A stretch of DNA of 64,000 nt, taken from the NCBI RefSeq assembly GCF_003594875.1, contig NZ_QZEY01000019.1, positions 105,529 to 169,528 on the forward strand, given 5' to 3'. The notes below the pieces were generated by a model. The model worked only from the letters and a program-made list of their open reading frames with translations, searched no databases and had not been told where the DNA came from. The stretch is from Bailinhaonella thermotolerans (GTDB lineage: Bacteria > Actinomycetota > Actinomycetes > Streptosporangiales > Streptosporangiaceae). How positions within the stretch are numbered: the first letter of the stretch is position 1; each line of letters opens with the position of its first letter. Position numbers and translations under genes: made by a program. This document shows, in pieces, positions 1 to 7,498 of the stretch.

Positions 1-277
1 CCGTATTGACGTAGAGCGAATTGTAAGGCATTTCAAACAGATCGTCATCTTCTCTAGTCAAATATCCTTTTGGAGCTCCTGCCTGCCGCCTCCCGGGCAC
101 CTTGGGGAACCAGCCTCTCCTGCGACGCTTGCGCACTTCGAGTTCGAGGCGGGTTCGGCGGCGGCAGGCAAGCTAATTTCCCGCCGACAGACGGAAACGC
201 ATAATCCCTGCAAATAGAGGTCGGATATCTTTCCGTCCGATTCTCGCCGGACCCGGCTACGGAGCAGTGGCACGTGA
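1..277. other. left-edge intergenic stretch
   Basis: I see no convincing gene here. The reading frames present lack a ribosome binding site and recognisable protein features. Parts of the stretch (roughly the first 70 bases and 165-245) are visibly richer in A and T than the rest of the window, as in a promoter region for something lying to the left or for an unrecognised transcript. No transposon end or repeat was identified. Confidence 0.4.
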
Positions 278-316
278 GCGGGGGAGGCCGGCGACCACGC
301 CTCCGGCCTCCCCCGC
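278..316. terminator. strong hairpin downstream of the left operon
   Basis: Perfect 14-bp inverted repeat (278-291 against 303-316, GC-rich) with an 11-nt loop. It lies about 60 bases beyond the stop of the small minus-strand repeat gene, where the operon should end. A second hairpin with 8-bp arms (327-334 and 340-347) lies between it and the stop. There is no T tract, which is common for actinomycete terminators. Confidence 0.55.
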
Positions 317-378
317 CAACGCGGGCCCGCGGAGTCTCGCTCCGCGGCACCACCTCACTCTTCGACTGTGGTCACCGC

Positions 379-633
379 CTAGCCCTTGTCCTTGGCCTCG
401 GTCGCCTCGAAGGTGTCCTTGGCCTTGCCCTTGCCCTTGTCCTTGGCCTCGGCCTCGGCCTTGTCGGTGGTACCGGTCGTCTCGAAGGTGTCCTTGGCCT
501 CGGTCGTCTTGAAGGCGTCCTTGTCCTTGGCCTCGGTCGCCTCGAAGGTCTCCTTGGCCTTGTCCTTGGCCTCGGCCTTGTCGGTGGCCTCTGTGGTCTT
601 GAACGTGTCCTTGTCCTTCTTGGGGTCGGTCAT
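379..633 (-). CDS. 84-aa Lys/Glu/Thr/Ala-rich repeat protein
   Basis: Function unknown. An AGGAGG ribosome binding site stands at ideal spacing before the ATG, and the gene begins 22 bases after the stop of the upstream HisF-like gene, so it is very likely translated as the last gene of that operon. The product is built almost only of K, D, E, T, A and F. It holds five imperfect copies of a unit like TFEATEAKDK or AFKTTEAKD with a phenylalanine at a fixed place, separated by linkers such as DKAEAKDKAK. It has no signal peptide, cysteine or membrane segment. It should be highly charged and either helical or disordered, resembling LEA or histone-tail-like proteins in composition only. Alternatives are a carrier/scaffold peptide, a peptide precursor or a nucleic-acid-binding tail. 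The frame is supported by the RBS and position, not by homology. Confidence 0.65.
   Translation of the reverse strand: MTDPKKDKDTFKTTEATDKAEAKDKAKETFEATEAKDKDAFKTTEAKDTFETTGTTDKAEAEAKDKGKGKAKDTFEATEAKDKG
379..633 (-). repeat. imperfect tandem repeats within the small gene
   Basis: The whole small gene consists of degenerate direct repeats of about 30 bases, visible on the plus strand as recurring CCTTGGCCTCGGTCG-like blocks followed by a CTCGAAGG-like block. Such DNA is prone to expansion and contraction. Confidence 0.6.
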
Positions 634-655
634 CGTGTCCTCCTTTCGTCGGGTG

Positions 656-1438
656 TCACAGGACGTCTCGGTCGTCCACGCCGGCGAGGGCCTCGCGCAG
701 ATGGCGGGTCGCCTCGGCCACGGAATGGCTGCCGTTGTGGAGCATCTTGTTCGTGAGCACGTACGTCGCCCCCGCCGCGAGCCCTTCGACGAGGTGGTCC
801 AGGGTTCCGCAGCCGCCGGACGCGACGACCGGGACCGAGACCGCCCCGGTCATCGCGCGGACCAGGTCCAGGTCGTAACCCCGCCCCGTGCCCTCCTGGT
901 CCAGGCTGTTGGGCAGGATGCAGCCGGCTCCCAGGTCGGCGAGCATCGCCGCCCACGTGCACGCGTCCAGGGGGGTCTCGGTCTCGCCGCCTTCGACCAC
1001 CACGTTCCACCGGTCCCCGGCCCGCCGCACGTTCATCACGCCGACGACCCGGCCCGCCCCGAAGCGGCGGCTCGTGTCGTGTAGCACCGACGGGCGTTCG
1101 ACCGACGTGGTGCTGATGCCCACCGCGGCGGCCCCGAGGTCCAGCAGCAGCGCCAGATCGTCCACCGACCTCGCCACCCCGTTGTGCACGGTGACCCACA
1201 AGGGAGCACCGAGTTCGGCCGCCCGGCGAACGATGGGCAGGAACGTGGCGGCGTCCTCCCAGGGGTCGAGGATGTCCAGGAAGATGCCCTCGGCGCCCTG
1301 TTCCCGGTACCGGGCGGCGACCTCGACCGGGTCGGACGGATCGTCGAGCCCGCTGATCCCGGACGGTTCGGTGGTCCGGCCCCCGGCGACGTCTATCGTC
1401 GGAATGACGGGCGACAGCCCGCTGTTCCCGCTGGTCAT
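656..1438 (-). CDS. HisF-like TIM-barrel protein, copy 1
   Basis: 260 aa. Homologous to HisF, the cyclase subunit of imidazole-glycerol-phosphate synthase: the N-terminus has an IPTIDV strand and GLDDPSDPVE, and the C-terminal half keeps the GAGCILPNSLD, GYDLDLVR and VVASGG landmarks. The first catalytic Asp (HisF D11) is present as D16, but the second (HisF D130) is Asn at N136, within VMNVRR. The central phosphate-binding GGG region is replaced by VTVHNG. It is therefore unlikely to be a histidine-biosynthesis cyclase. The ATG at 1438 is chosen for its GGAGGG at 6 bases; an upstream in-frame ATG (1468) has a poorer site. It is a paralogue of the gene at 7499 and is followed by the repeat-protein gene. 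I infer a specialised-metabolism role. Confidence 0.85.
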   Translation of the reverse strand: MTSGNSGLSPVIPTIDVAGGRTTEPSGISGLDDPSDPVEVAARYREQGAEGIFLDILDPWEDAATFLPIVRRAAELGAPLWVTVHNGVARSVDDLALLLDLGAAAVGISTTSVERPSVLHDTSRRFGAGRVVGVMNVRRAGDRWNVVVEGGETETPLDACTWAAMLADLGAGCILPNSLDQEGTGRGYDLDLVRAMTGAVSVPVVASGGCGTLDHLVEGLAAGATYVLTNKMLHNGSHSVAEATRHLREALAGVDDRDVL

Positions 1439-1639
1439 TCGGCCCTCCACGCTGCCTCGCCGTACCATGTCCCCTCTTACTCCCCAGGCCCGCTGACGCG
1501 GTGATGACGGCGCGCTGACTTTCCTCCACCCCGACGGGGCATCGCCCTCATCGTCTGGCTGGGCGGGGCGGGGCGGGACGGAGGAGCGGGATGGCGTGCG
1601 TTCGCCAGGCGAGCCTGACCTTGGCGCGGTAGGTGGTCC

Positions 1640-2335
1640 GGCGCCCAGGCCAGGGCGACGCGCACCCTCAGAGCGGTTCCCGTCCCGGTGACCGTGACGG
1701 TCCTTGCGGTGACCGCGGCGGTTGATGTCGCGCCAGGAACCGGCGCCTGGCTCGCGCAGCGCCCGGACGCGCGCCCCCGCAGGGGAAGACGTAGCCGCCG
1801 AAGCCCTTGATATGCGCCGAGCGGGCCCCGTCGAGGTCGCGGACCAGCCCAGGCCGTCCGGCATGGCGGTACCGTCCACGGTGAACGCGGGCGTTCCGGT
1901 GGCGCTGAGGTTACGGAGATCCACGGCGGTCTCGACCGTGGTCCCATCGGAGCAGGGATGTCCGCGCCGAGGCAGACGACCGCGTCGTCCAGGCAGAACC
2001 AGGACTTTGCGGGCCCCGGTGCATGCTGGCCTAGCCGGCGAGATGCTGGCCGAGGACGCTGTGCCGTCCGTCGGTGGCGCCGCCTGCCCAGGTCGTGGCC
2101 GGGCGTGGCTTCCCGAGCTCGCCGCCCTGCCCGTCAGCGAGGATCTTGCGAGACCGTGACAACGGGAAGCCGGTAAGGGTCGGCGGTGGGCCAGCACCCG
2201 TCGGAGTACTGGCCATTGCCGAACGTCGAGCCCCACCAGTAGGTCATGCCGTCGTTGGCGTGCCAGCCGCGCGGGTTCTCGCCGTTGCCGTACTCGTAGT
2301 AGCTGGTCCGGGCCGCGCACATGCTCCCGGCGGGC
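1640..2335 (-). pseudogene. decayed polysaccharide lyase 8 fragment
   Basis: Spread over three frames are pieces that align in order with the C-terminal half of the intact PL8 lyase at 35251-37590. They are TSYYEYGNGENPRGWHAN (shared exactly), then a block with ADGQGG, GKPRPATTWAGGATDG and SVLGQHL, then NLSATGTPAFTVDG and SWRDI. At least two frameshifts separate them and the catalytic N-terminal half is missing, so no enzyme can be made. It lies on the same strand between the KAS III-like gene and the HisF-like gene and starts within a few bases of the KAS stop. It looks like the scar of a duplication or recombination between the two loci. Confidence 0.85.
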
Positions 2336-2341
2336 GGGCGA

Positions 2342-3388
2342 TCACCCCGGACGGCGGGCACCCCCGCCCCGGCCGGTGTTCTTGAGCAGCAGGGCGGCGA
2401 GGTGGAGGCCCGCCCCCGCGGCGGCGATGACGACGTAGGGCGCGGTGATCGCGTCGAAGTAGCGGGCCAGGGTGACCGGGTAGCTGGCGGTGACCATGTT
2501 GCCGTACTCGTCAAACGTCTCCAGGTACTGCGCGGGCCGGATCCGGTCGTTCCAGTGGTCCAGGAGGAGCCGCGACCCCTGGTGGGTGATGAGCGCGATG
2601 CTTTCCCCGTCCAGGCCGTGGTGGCCGAGCAGGCCGGTGACGAGTGCGGGCAGCCCGTCCTTCAGGACGCCGCCCAGGACCTCGGGACCGGTCTCGGGGT
2701 CCATGGCGTAGGTGGGGATCGGCACGCCTGAGGGGTCACGGGGCAGCCCGGACCAGCCCGGCGCGGTGCGGTCCCGGATCGTCAGCGTCATGGACTCGAA
2801 GTACCGCGCGTCGGTGTGGCAGGCGTAGTCGACGACGGCCAGGCCCGCCCCGGGCCCGACGACCGCCGCGCCCGCGCCGTCCCCGATCGCGACGGCGTGG
2901 GGCCGGGTGTAGTCGACGTGGCGGCTCCAGTTCGAGCCGGTGACCACCAGGGCGTGCCCGCAGGTCCCGGCCCTGACCGCCTCCGCCGCCAGGAACACGC
3001 CGAGCGGGAAGTTGCTGTACTCGCTGTTGATGGGGACGACCACGGCCTCCGGGCGCAGCCCGAGCGCCGAGTGCAGCAGGTAGAGGCCGTTCGGCGCCAT
3101 GTAGTCGGACACGGAGACGTAGCCGTAGAGCCGGTCGATCCGGTTCGGGGTCACCTTCGCCGCGGCCATGGCCGTACGGCAGGCGTCGAGCATGAACGAC
3201 TCGATCGACTCGTGATCGGCGAGGACGCGCCGCCTACCGGCCCCGGTGATCATCTCCTGCTCGCCGCCCGCCGGGCCCTCCGGATCGACCTGGCGGTACA
3301 TCGGGTCATCGGTGTCCTTCTCCTGGTCCGGGACCGCGTGGCCGCAGCCCAGGACAGCGGGGGTCACGAGCCTGCCCGGCTCACCCAT
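2342..3388 (-). CDS. KAS III-like protein lacking the active-site Cys
   Basis: 348 aa, the normal length for ketoacyl-ACP synthase III (FabH fold). His269 (THQGS) and Asn297 (YGNMVTASYP) of the triad are conserved, as are the GDGAGAAVVG strand and the C-terminal AAGAGLHLAALLL. At the nucleophile site the usual INAACSGF motif reads INSEYSNF, so the cysteine is Tyr124. Without it the normal acyl-enzyme cannot form. It may act as a Cys-independent acyl- or ester-forming enzyme, as a decarboxylase, or as a partner subunit. The ATG overlaps the stop of the upstream ThDP-enzyme gene by 8 bases (ATGGGTGA), implying coupled translation and a shared pathway. The fold call is firm; the reaction is unknown. 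Confidence 0.87.
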   Translation of the reverse strand: MGEPGRLVTPAVLGCGHAVPDQEKDTDDPMYRQVDPEGPAGGEQEMITGAGRRRVLADHESIESFMLDACRTAMAAAKVTPNRIDRLYGYVSVSDYMAPNGLYLLHSALGLRPEAVVVPINSEYSNFPLGVFLAAEAVRAGTCGHALVVTGSNWSRHVDYTRPHAVAIGDGAGAAVVGPGAGLAVVDYACHTDARYFESMTLTIRDRTAPGWSGLPRDPSGVPIPTYAMDPETGPEVLGGVLKDGLPALVTGLLGHHGLDGESIALITHQGSRLLLDHWNDRIRPAQYLETFDEYGNMVTASYPVTLARYFDAITAPYVVIAAAGAGLHLAALLLKNTGRGGGARRPG

Positions 3389-5075
3389 CCTTCAGCACCT
3401 CCGATCGCCGGCGCAGGGCCCACGGGACCTCGCTCCCGTCGACGCGTGCGTCTATCAGCCAGGGCTCCCGCCGTTCCAGCGCCGTCGTGAGCGCGTCGTC
3501 GAACTCCGCCGCGGTGGAGACGGTGACGGCCCGGGCCCCGAGTCCTCGCGCGATGGCGGCCGCGTCCAGGGCCCGGCTGTACATCGATCCGGGTGTGTTC
3601 CCGAAGAGCATCTCCTGGATGTTGGCGACCATGGCGTTGCCCTGGTTGTTCAGCACGATCCAGATGACGGGTACCCCGCGCTCGGCGGCGGTGTGGATCT
3701 CCATCCCGCCCATCGCGAACGCGGCGTCGCCGGCCAGTGCCACCACCGGACGGTCGGGCCTGGCCAGCTTGGCGCCGATGGAGGCGGGGATCGAGTACCC
3801 CATGCACCCGACGTTCATGGAGCAGTAGACCTCCGCGCGCGGGCCGCAGCGGTAGTGCTCGCCGGCCCAGCACAGCGCGTTTCCCGCGTCGAGGAACAGC
3901 AGCGCGTCCCCGGGGAGCAGCGCGTCCAGGCGCGCGGCCACAGTGGACCCGAGCAGGGCGGAGGCGTCCCCGTCCGGATCGCCGTTTCGCGCCGCGCGTC
4001 CAGCCGGGCGTACGGCCGGGCGGCCGGCGGTGGTGGGAGCCCGCGCGGGCAGCGCGTCGAGCAGATCCCTGAGCGCGGAGCGCACGTCGGCGGCGATCGG
4101 GTGGTCGACGGGATAGGTGCGGCCCAGTTGCAGGGGGTCGGCGTCGATCTGGGCGACCACCCGGTCCTCCGTCAGCCCCGGATCCCACCCGGCCGTCGAG
4201 ACCTCGCCCAGGCTGCTGCCGAGGACGAGGATGAGGTCCACCTCGGCGGCCAGGACCGCCTCGTGGGTCTCCGGGGTGCCGCCGTAGTTGCCGAACACGC
4301 CGAGCGACAGCGGGTGGTCTTCCGGGAAGACGCCCTTGGCCTTGATCGTCGTGGTCACCGGGATCGCGCGGAGCTCGGCGAGCGCGAGGATCTCGGGGCC
4401 TGCCCGAGCGATCTTGGCGCCCTGCCCGGCGAAGATGATCGGCCGCCGCGCCTGTTCGATCGCTTCTGCCAGCGCGCGGATCTCGGACCGTGCCGCAGCC
4501 CGCGGAGCGGGAGCCGGGACGAGACGTCCCGGCCCGTCCGGCTCGGGCCCGTCCAGCACGTCGGCGGGCAGTCCGAGGTAGACCGCGCCGGGCAGCCCGG
4601 CGGTCGCGGTCCGGATGGCCCGGGGCAGGAGCGCCGGAAGCTGATCGGGCGAGGTGATGAGCGCCGCGAGCCGGCACGCCGACCCGAAGATCTGGACGGC
4701 GTCGATGCTCCAGTTCCCGCCGCTCGCGTCCTGGAGCCCGCCCTGCCCGAACCGGCCGGTCGGGACCTGGCCGCCGAGGACGAGCACCGGGGCCCAGTCG
4801 CTCGTGGCGGATGCGGCCGCGGTCAGCGCGTGCGTCGTCCCTGGCCCCGCCGTGACGCACGCCACACCCAGTTCGCCGGTGGCCTGCGCGTGCCCCTCGG
4901 CCATGAACACCGCGCCCTCTTCGTGCTTCGCCAGCACGAAGTCGAGGTCGGCGCGCCGGTCAAGAACGTTGAGCAGTGTCAGCATCGGGCCGCCGGGCAC
5001 GCCGAATATCCGGCTCACACCGGCCGCGACGAGCCGGTCCAGCAGGAAGTGCGCCGCCGTTCTCGTCCCGGTCAT
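3381..5075 (-). CDS. ThDP-dependent enzyme, acetolactate synthase-like
   Basis: 564 aa with the three-domain architecture of the acetolactate synthase/benzoylformate decarboxylase family. The N-terminal PYR domain carries the catalytic Glu in AKHEEGAVFMAEGHA (about residue 53). A central domain follows, and the C-terminal PP domain has a Mg/ThDP site reading GDAAFAMGG ... NNQGNA, a variant of GDG-x(25)-NN. Such enzymes decarboxylate a 2-keto acid and transfer the acyl-anion unit to an acceptor. No regulatory subunit gene lies nearby, which argues against branched-chain amino acid synthesis. The ATG at 5075 follows GGTGAGGG. The coupling to the KAS-like gene suggests a C-C bond-forming pair in a specialised pathway. 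Confidence 0.88.
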   Translation of the reverse strand: MTGTRTAAHFLLDRLVAAGVSRIFGVPGGPMLTLLNVLDRRADLDFVLAKHEEGAVFMAEGHAQATGELGVACVTAGPGTTHALTAAASATSDWAPVLVLGGQVPTGRFGQGGLQDASGGNWSIDAVQIFGSACRLAALITSPDQLPALLPRAIRTATAGLPGAVYLGLPADVLDGPEPDGPGRLVPAPAPRAAARSEIRALAEAIEQARRPIIFAGQGAKIARAGPEILALAELRAIPVTTTIKAKGVFPEDHPLSLGVFGNYGGTPETHEAVLAAEVDLILVLGSSLGEVSTAGWDPGLTEDRVVAQIDADPLQLGRTYPVDHPIAADVRSALRDLLDALPARAPTTAGRPAVRPAGRAARNGDPDGDASALLGSTVAARLDALLPGDALLFLDAGNALCWAGEHYRCGPRAEVYCSMNVGCMGYSIPASIGAKLARPDRPVVALAGDAAFAMGGMEIHTAAERGVPVIWIVLNNQGNAMVANIQEMLFGNTPGSMYSRALDAAAIARGLGARAVTVSTAAEFDDALTTALERREPWLIDARVDGSEVPWALRRRSEVLKDG

Positions 5076-5248
5076 CCCTCACCCCCGGCCAGGTGGGCCT
5101 TCGATGCCAAGCTATGACGGCCGCCTGATCCACGTCGGCCATATTCCCGTGCGGCGGGCGAGCGGCGACGAATCCGGGGCTCGGCGATCCCGTCCGGCGC
5201 GAGGCCGAGATCGCGTACGCCCCAGGCCGGGGTCACCCGAGCGCCCGC

Positions 5249-5905
5249 CTATCCGAGGACCGCGGCGCTCCAGTACCGGCCCACGCTCTCCTCCATGAGA
5301 CGGCCGACCTTGAACGCGCGGACCGGGTCGTCACCGCGGTCGATCCCCTGCTGGGCGAAGGCCAGCACGCTCTCGCACAGCCCCGGGGGCGCCGCCTCGG
5401 AGTAGTAGCCGGTGATCTCCGCGGGGACGTCGAGATCGTTCTGGCGCAGGGCGCGGGAGATCTCGTTGGCACCCGTGTAGTACCTGTCGATGTCCGCGTA
5501 GATCGCGATGGCGAACTCGGCCTGGCTGAAGTGGAGCGCCGACCAGCACAGGAAGGCCGGGTAGGAGAACCAGTCGGGGGTCGAGGGCATGCGCGAGAGC
5601 TGTCCCGCGTCCAGTCCCACGGTGGCGCCCATCCCGGGCAGCCGGGATCGGGCGCTGTGGGCCATCTTGTTCAGTGCGATGAACACCGGGTGCCGATGGC
5701 GGAACCCGCCGAGGGTGTAGGACGTGATCTCCGCCGTGACCGCGTCCATCTCCAGTTGCAGCAGCCGCCGTACGTGGTCGAGCGTCAGCGTCCCGGACTC
5801 GCACGTGTCCAGGAAGGCATTGGAGATGGGTCGCTTCTCCCGCAGTTCGACCAAGGCCTTCACGATGTCCGGCGCGCTGCCGACAGCGATCTCCGAGTTG
5901 GTCAT
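5249..5905 (-). CDS. TenA/heme-oxygenase-fold protein
   Basis: 218 aa, all-helical by composition, resembling the TenA/PqqC/heme-oxygenase-like superfamily that includes the di-iron oxidases of natural-product clusters. Helix stretches such as VRRLLQLEMDAVTAEITSYT and QAEFAIAIYADIDRYY fit this, and the length (about 220) is typical. I cannot identify a full set of Glu/His iron ligands: the third-helix HxxxDxxH pattern is not evident, so metal dependence is uncertain. The ATG at 5905 follows GGAGGG closely. It is the first gene of the minus-strand operon, 173 bases upstream of the ThDP gene, and diverges from the flavoprotein gene at 6183. Confidence 0.65.
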   Translation of the reverse strand: MTNSEIAVGSAPDIVKALVELREKRPISNAFLDTCESGTLTLDHVRRLLQLEMDAVTAEITSYTLGGFRHRHPVFIALNKMAHSARSRLPGMGATVGLDAGQLSRMPSTPDWFSYPAFLCWSALHFSQAEFAIAIYADIDRYYTGANEISRALRQNDLDVPAEITGYYSEAAPPGLCESVLAFAQQGIDRGDDPVRAFKVGRLMEESVGRYWSAAVLG

Positions 5906-6022
5906 GGTCCCTCCTCCGGGAGCGTGTGTGCGCGGTCCCGCGCCCCGGCCCGCCGCGCTGGAGGGCGGTGCGAACGACCCCTGGTCTCGCGTTCCGGCGT
6001 GCCCGCCGACTATCTGCGGAAA

Positions 6023-6043
6023 CTGGTACGAAAATCCTGGTAC
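6023..6043. promoter_or_regulatory. direct repeat in the divergent promoter
   Basis: Two copies of CTGGTAC (6023-6029 and 6037-6043) with starts 14 bases apart lie in an A/T-richer patch between the divergent starts at 5905 and 6183. This is a candidate operator; no regulator is identified for it. Confidence 0.3.
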
Positions 6044-6182
6044 ATCCCTCTCCGCCGGGACGCCGGAGGCGTGCGCAAGGCGGATGTCAGGCCACCGTCA
6101 GCGGCGCGTCAGAGACGGGGGGACAGTACCGCCATCGCCATCGGAACCCGGCGTGATCCGCAGCGGCGGCGAGGAGGACGAC

Positions 6183-7448
6183 GTGCGCGTGGGAATCATT
6201 GGAGCCGGCATCAGCGGCCTGGTGACGGCCTGGCTGCTCGACGGGCACCACGAGGTGCTCGTCCTGGAGGAGCGGGAGCGCGTCGGCGGGAACCTCCGCT
6301 CGGTCTCGGTACGGCTGCCCGCCGGTGAGCTGAACGTCGATCTGGGGGTGCACAGCTTCTCCCGGGGCCTCTTCCCCGCCCACACGCGGCTGCTGGAGCT
6401 CCTCGGCCTGGTCGGGGACCACGTCGCCGAAGTCCCCATGTCCCTGACTCTCCGCCGCGCGGGGACATCGGACCCCCTGCTGGTCACGCCGCACAGCCGT
6501 GACGCCGACGCCCCCGGCCGCCAGGTGCTCGGGCCCGCGTGGGAGGCCGTCGGCGCGATGCTCGAGCGGGGCGCGAAGTGGCGGGAGGAGGGCTTGAGCT
6601 GGGGCGAGCCGTACGCGTCACTGGTCGAGCCGCTGCCCGTCCCAGAGACGATCAAGCGGGATGTCCTCTACGCCTGGCCCGCGGCGTTGTTCTCCTGCTC
6701 CCTGGACCAGATGCGTGAGATGTCGGCCCGTGCGGTGCTGGAGTTCTACTTGGAGCCCGCGGAGCCGCCCCCCGGCGAGGCCGTCCGATGGCAGAACCTG
6801 CGCGGCGGCGCCGAGTCACTGGCCTGGGCGCTGGCGGCGGGCGCGAAGACCACCGACGTCCGCACGAACGCGGGACCGGAGCGGCTCCGCAGAGCGGGCG
6901 AGGGCTTCGAACTGGATGACCGCGCGGGTGGCCGGCACCGGGTGGACCACCTGGTGTTCGCCACTCCTCCCGACATCACGCGGGAACTGCTGGCCCAGCT
7001 TGCCGGGACCGAGTCGCTCCGCGAGGCCCTGAGCGCGTTCACGTACGCCCCGATCGTCGTCGGAGCCCACACCGACGCCTCCTGGATGCCGCCCAGGCGG
7101 GAGCAGTGGTCGACGGACAACGTGCTCGTGACGGAGGACGCGGCGGTCAGCACGAGGTGGTGCGGCCCCGCCCACGGCCTGCGCGTCTTCACCACGCGGC
7201 TGCCGGCCGGCCCCCTCCCCATGCGGGGGGTGCTCGCGCAGTCGTCCTTCCGGCAGATGCGTCCCACGCCCGCCGCGATGCTGGCCCGGGACCGCCTGAC
7301 GCGCTTCCAGGGGGCCGGGAACGTGCACCTCGCGGGTGCCTACACACAGGGAGTGGACAGCCAGGAGAACGCCGTCCGCTCGGGGATCCGCGCCGCCGCG
7401 GACCTCGTGCCCGCGGACTCACCCCGCCTGACTGGGTTGACCGCGTGA
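6183..7448 (+). CDS. FAD-dependent amine oxidase-like protein
   Basis: 421 aa starting at a GTG that follows GAGGAGG. The N-terminal Rossmann motif GIIGAGISGLVTAWLL and the following VLEERERVGGNLRS are the classical dinucleotide-binding and GG motifs of the flavin amine oxidase/protoporphyrinogen oxidase group. The C-terminal AGAYTQGVDSQENAVRSG is the second FAD contact. Such enzymes oxidise amines or saturated C-C and C-N bonds. The reading frame extends upstream of 6183, but that part lacks similarity, so the GTG was chosen. The gene opens the plus-strand arm of the locus, divergent from the TenA-like gene and 50 bases before HisF-like copy 2. The substrate is not predictable. Confidence 0.83.
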   Translation: MRVGIIGAGISGLVTAWLLDGHHEVLVLEERERVGGNLRSVSVRLPAGELNVDLGVHSFSRGLFPAHTRLLELLGLVGDHVAEVPMSLTLRRAGTSDPLLVTPHSRDADAPGRQVLGPAWEAVGAMLERGAKWREEGLSWGEPYASLVEPLPVPETIKRDVLYAWPAALFSCSLDQMREMSARAVLEFYLEPAEPPPGEAVRWQNLRGGAESLAWALAAGAKTTDVRTNAGPERLRRAGEGFELDDRAGGRHRVDHLVFATPPDITRELLAQLAGTESLREALSAFTYAPIVVGAHTDASWMPPRREQWSTDNVLVTEDAAVSTRWCGPAHGLRVFTTRLPAGPLPMRGVLAQSSFRQMRPTPAAMLARDRLTRFQGAGNVHLAGAYTQGVDSQENAVRSGIRAAADLVPADSPRLTGLTA

Positions 7449-7498
7449 ACGTCCCGGCGGATGAGCGCGCGCCGGGCGCGCCCGGCGGTGGAGGAGCC

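Noticed and set aside
54..353. 99-aa minus-strand ORF at the left edge
   Set aside because: Arg/Pro/Gly-biased, no ribosome site and it runs through both terminator hairpins.
656..1438. Calling the HisF-like genes histidine-biosynthesis hisA/hisF
   Set aside because: Catalytic Asp and phosphate-binding residues are altered and no other his genes are near.
656..2320. One 554-aa minus-strand reading frame suggesting a fusion protein
   Set aside because: Only the last 260 residues are HisF-like, with their own ATG and ribosome site; the first half is frameshifted PL8 debris.
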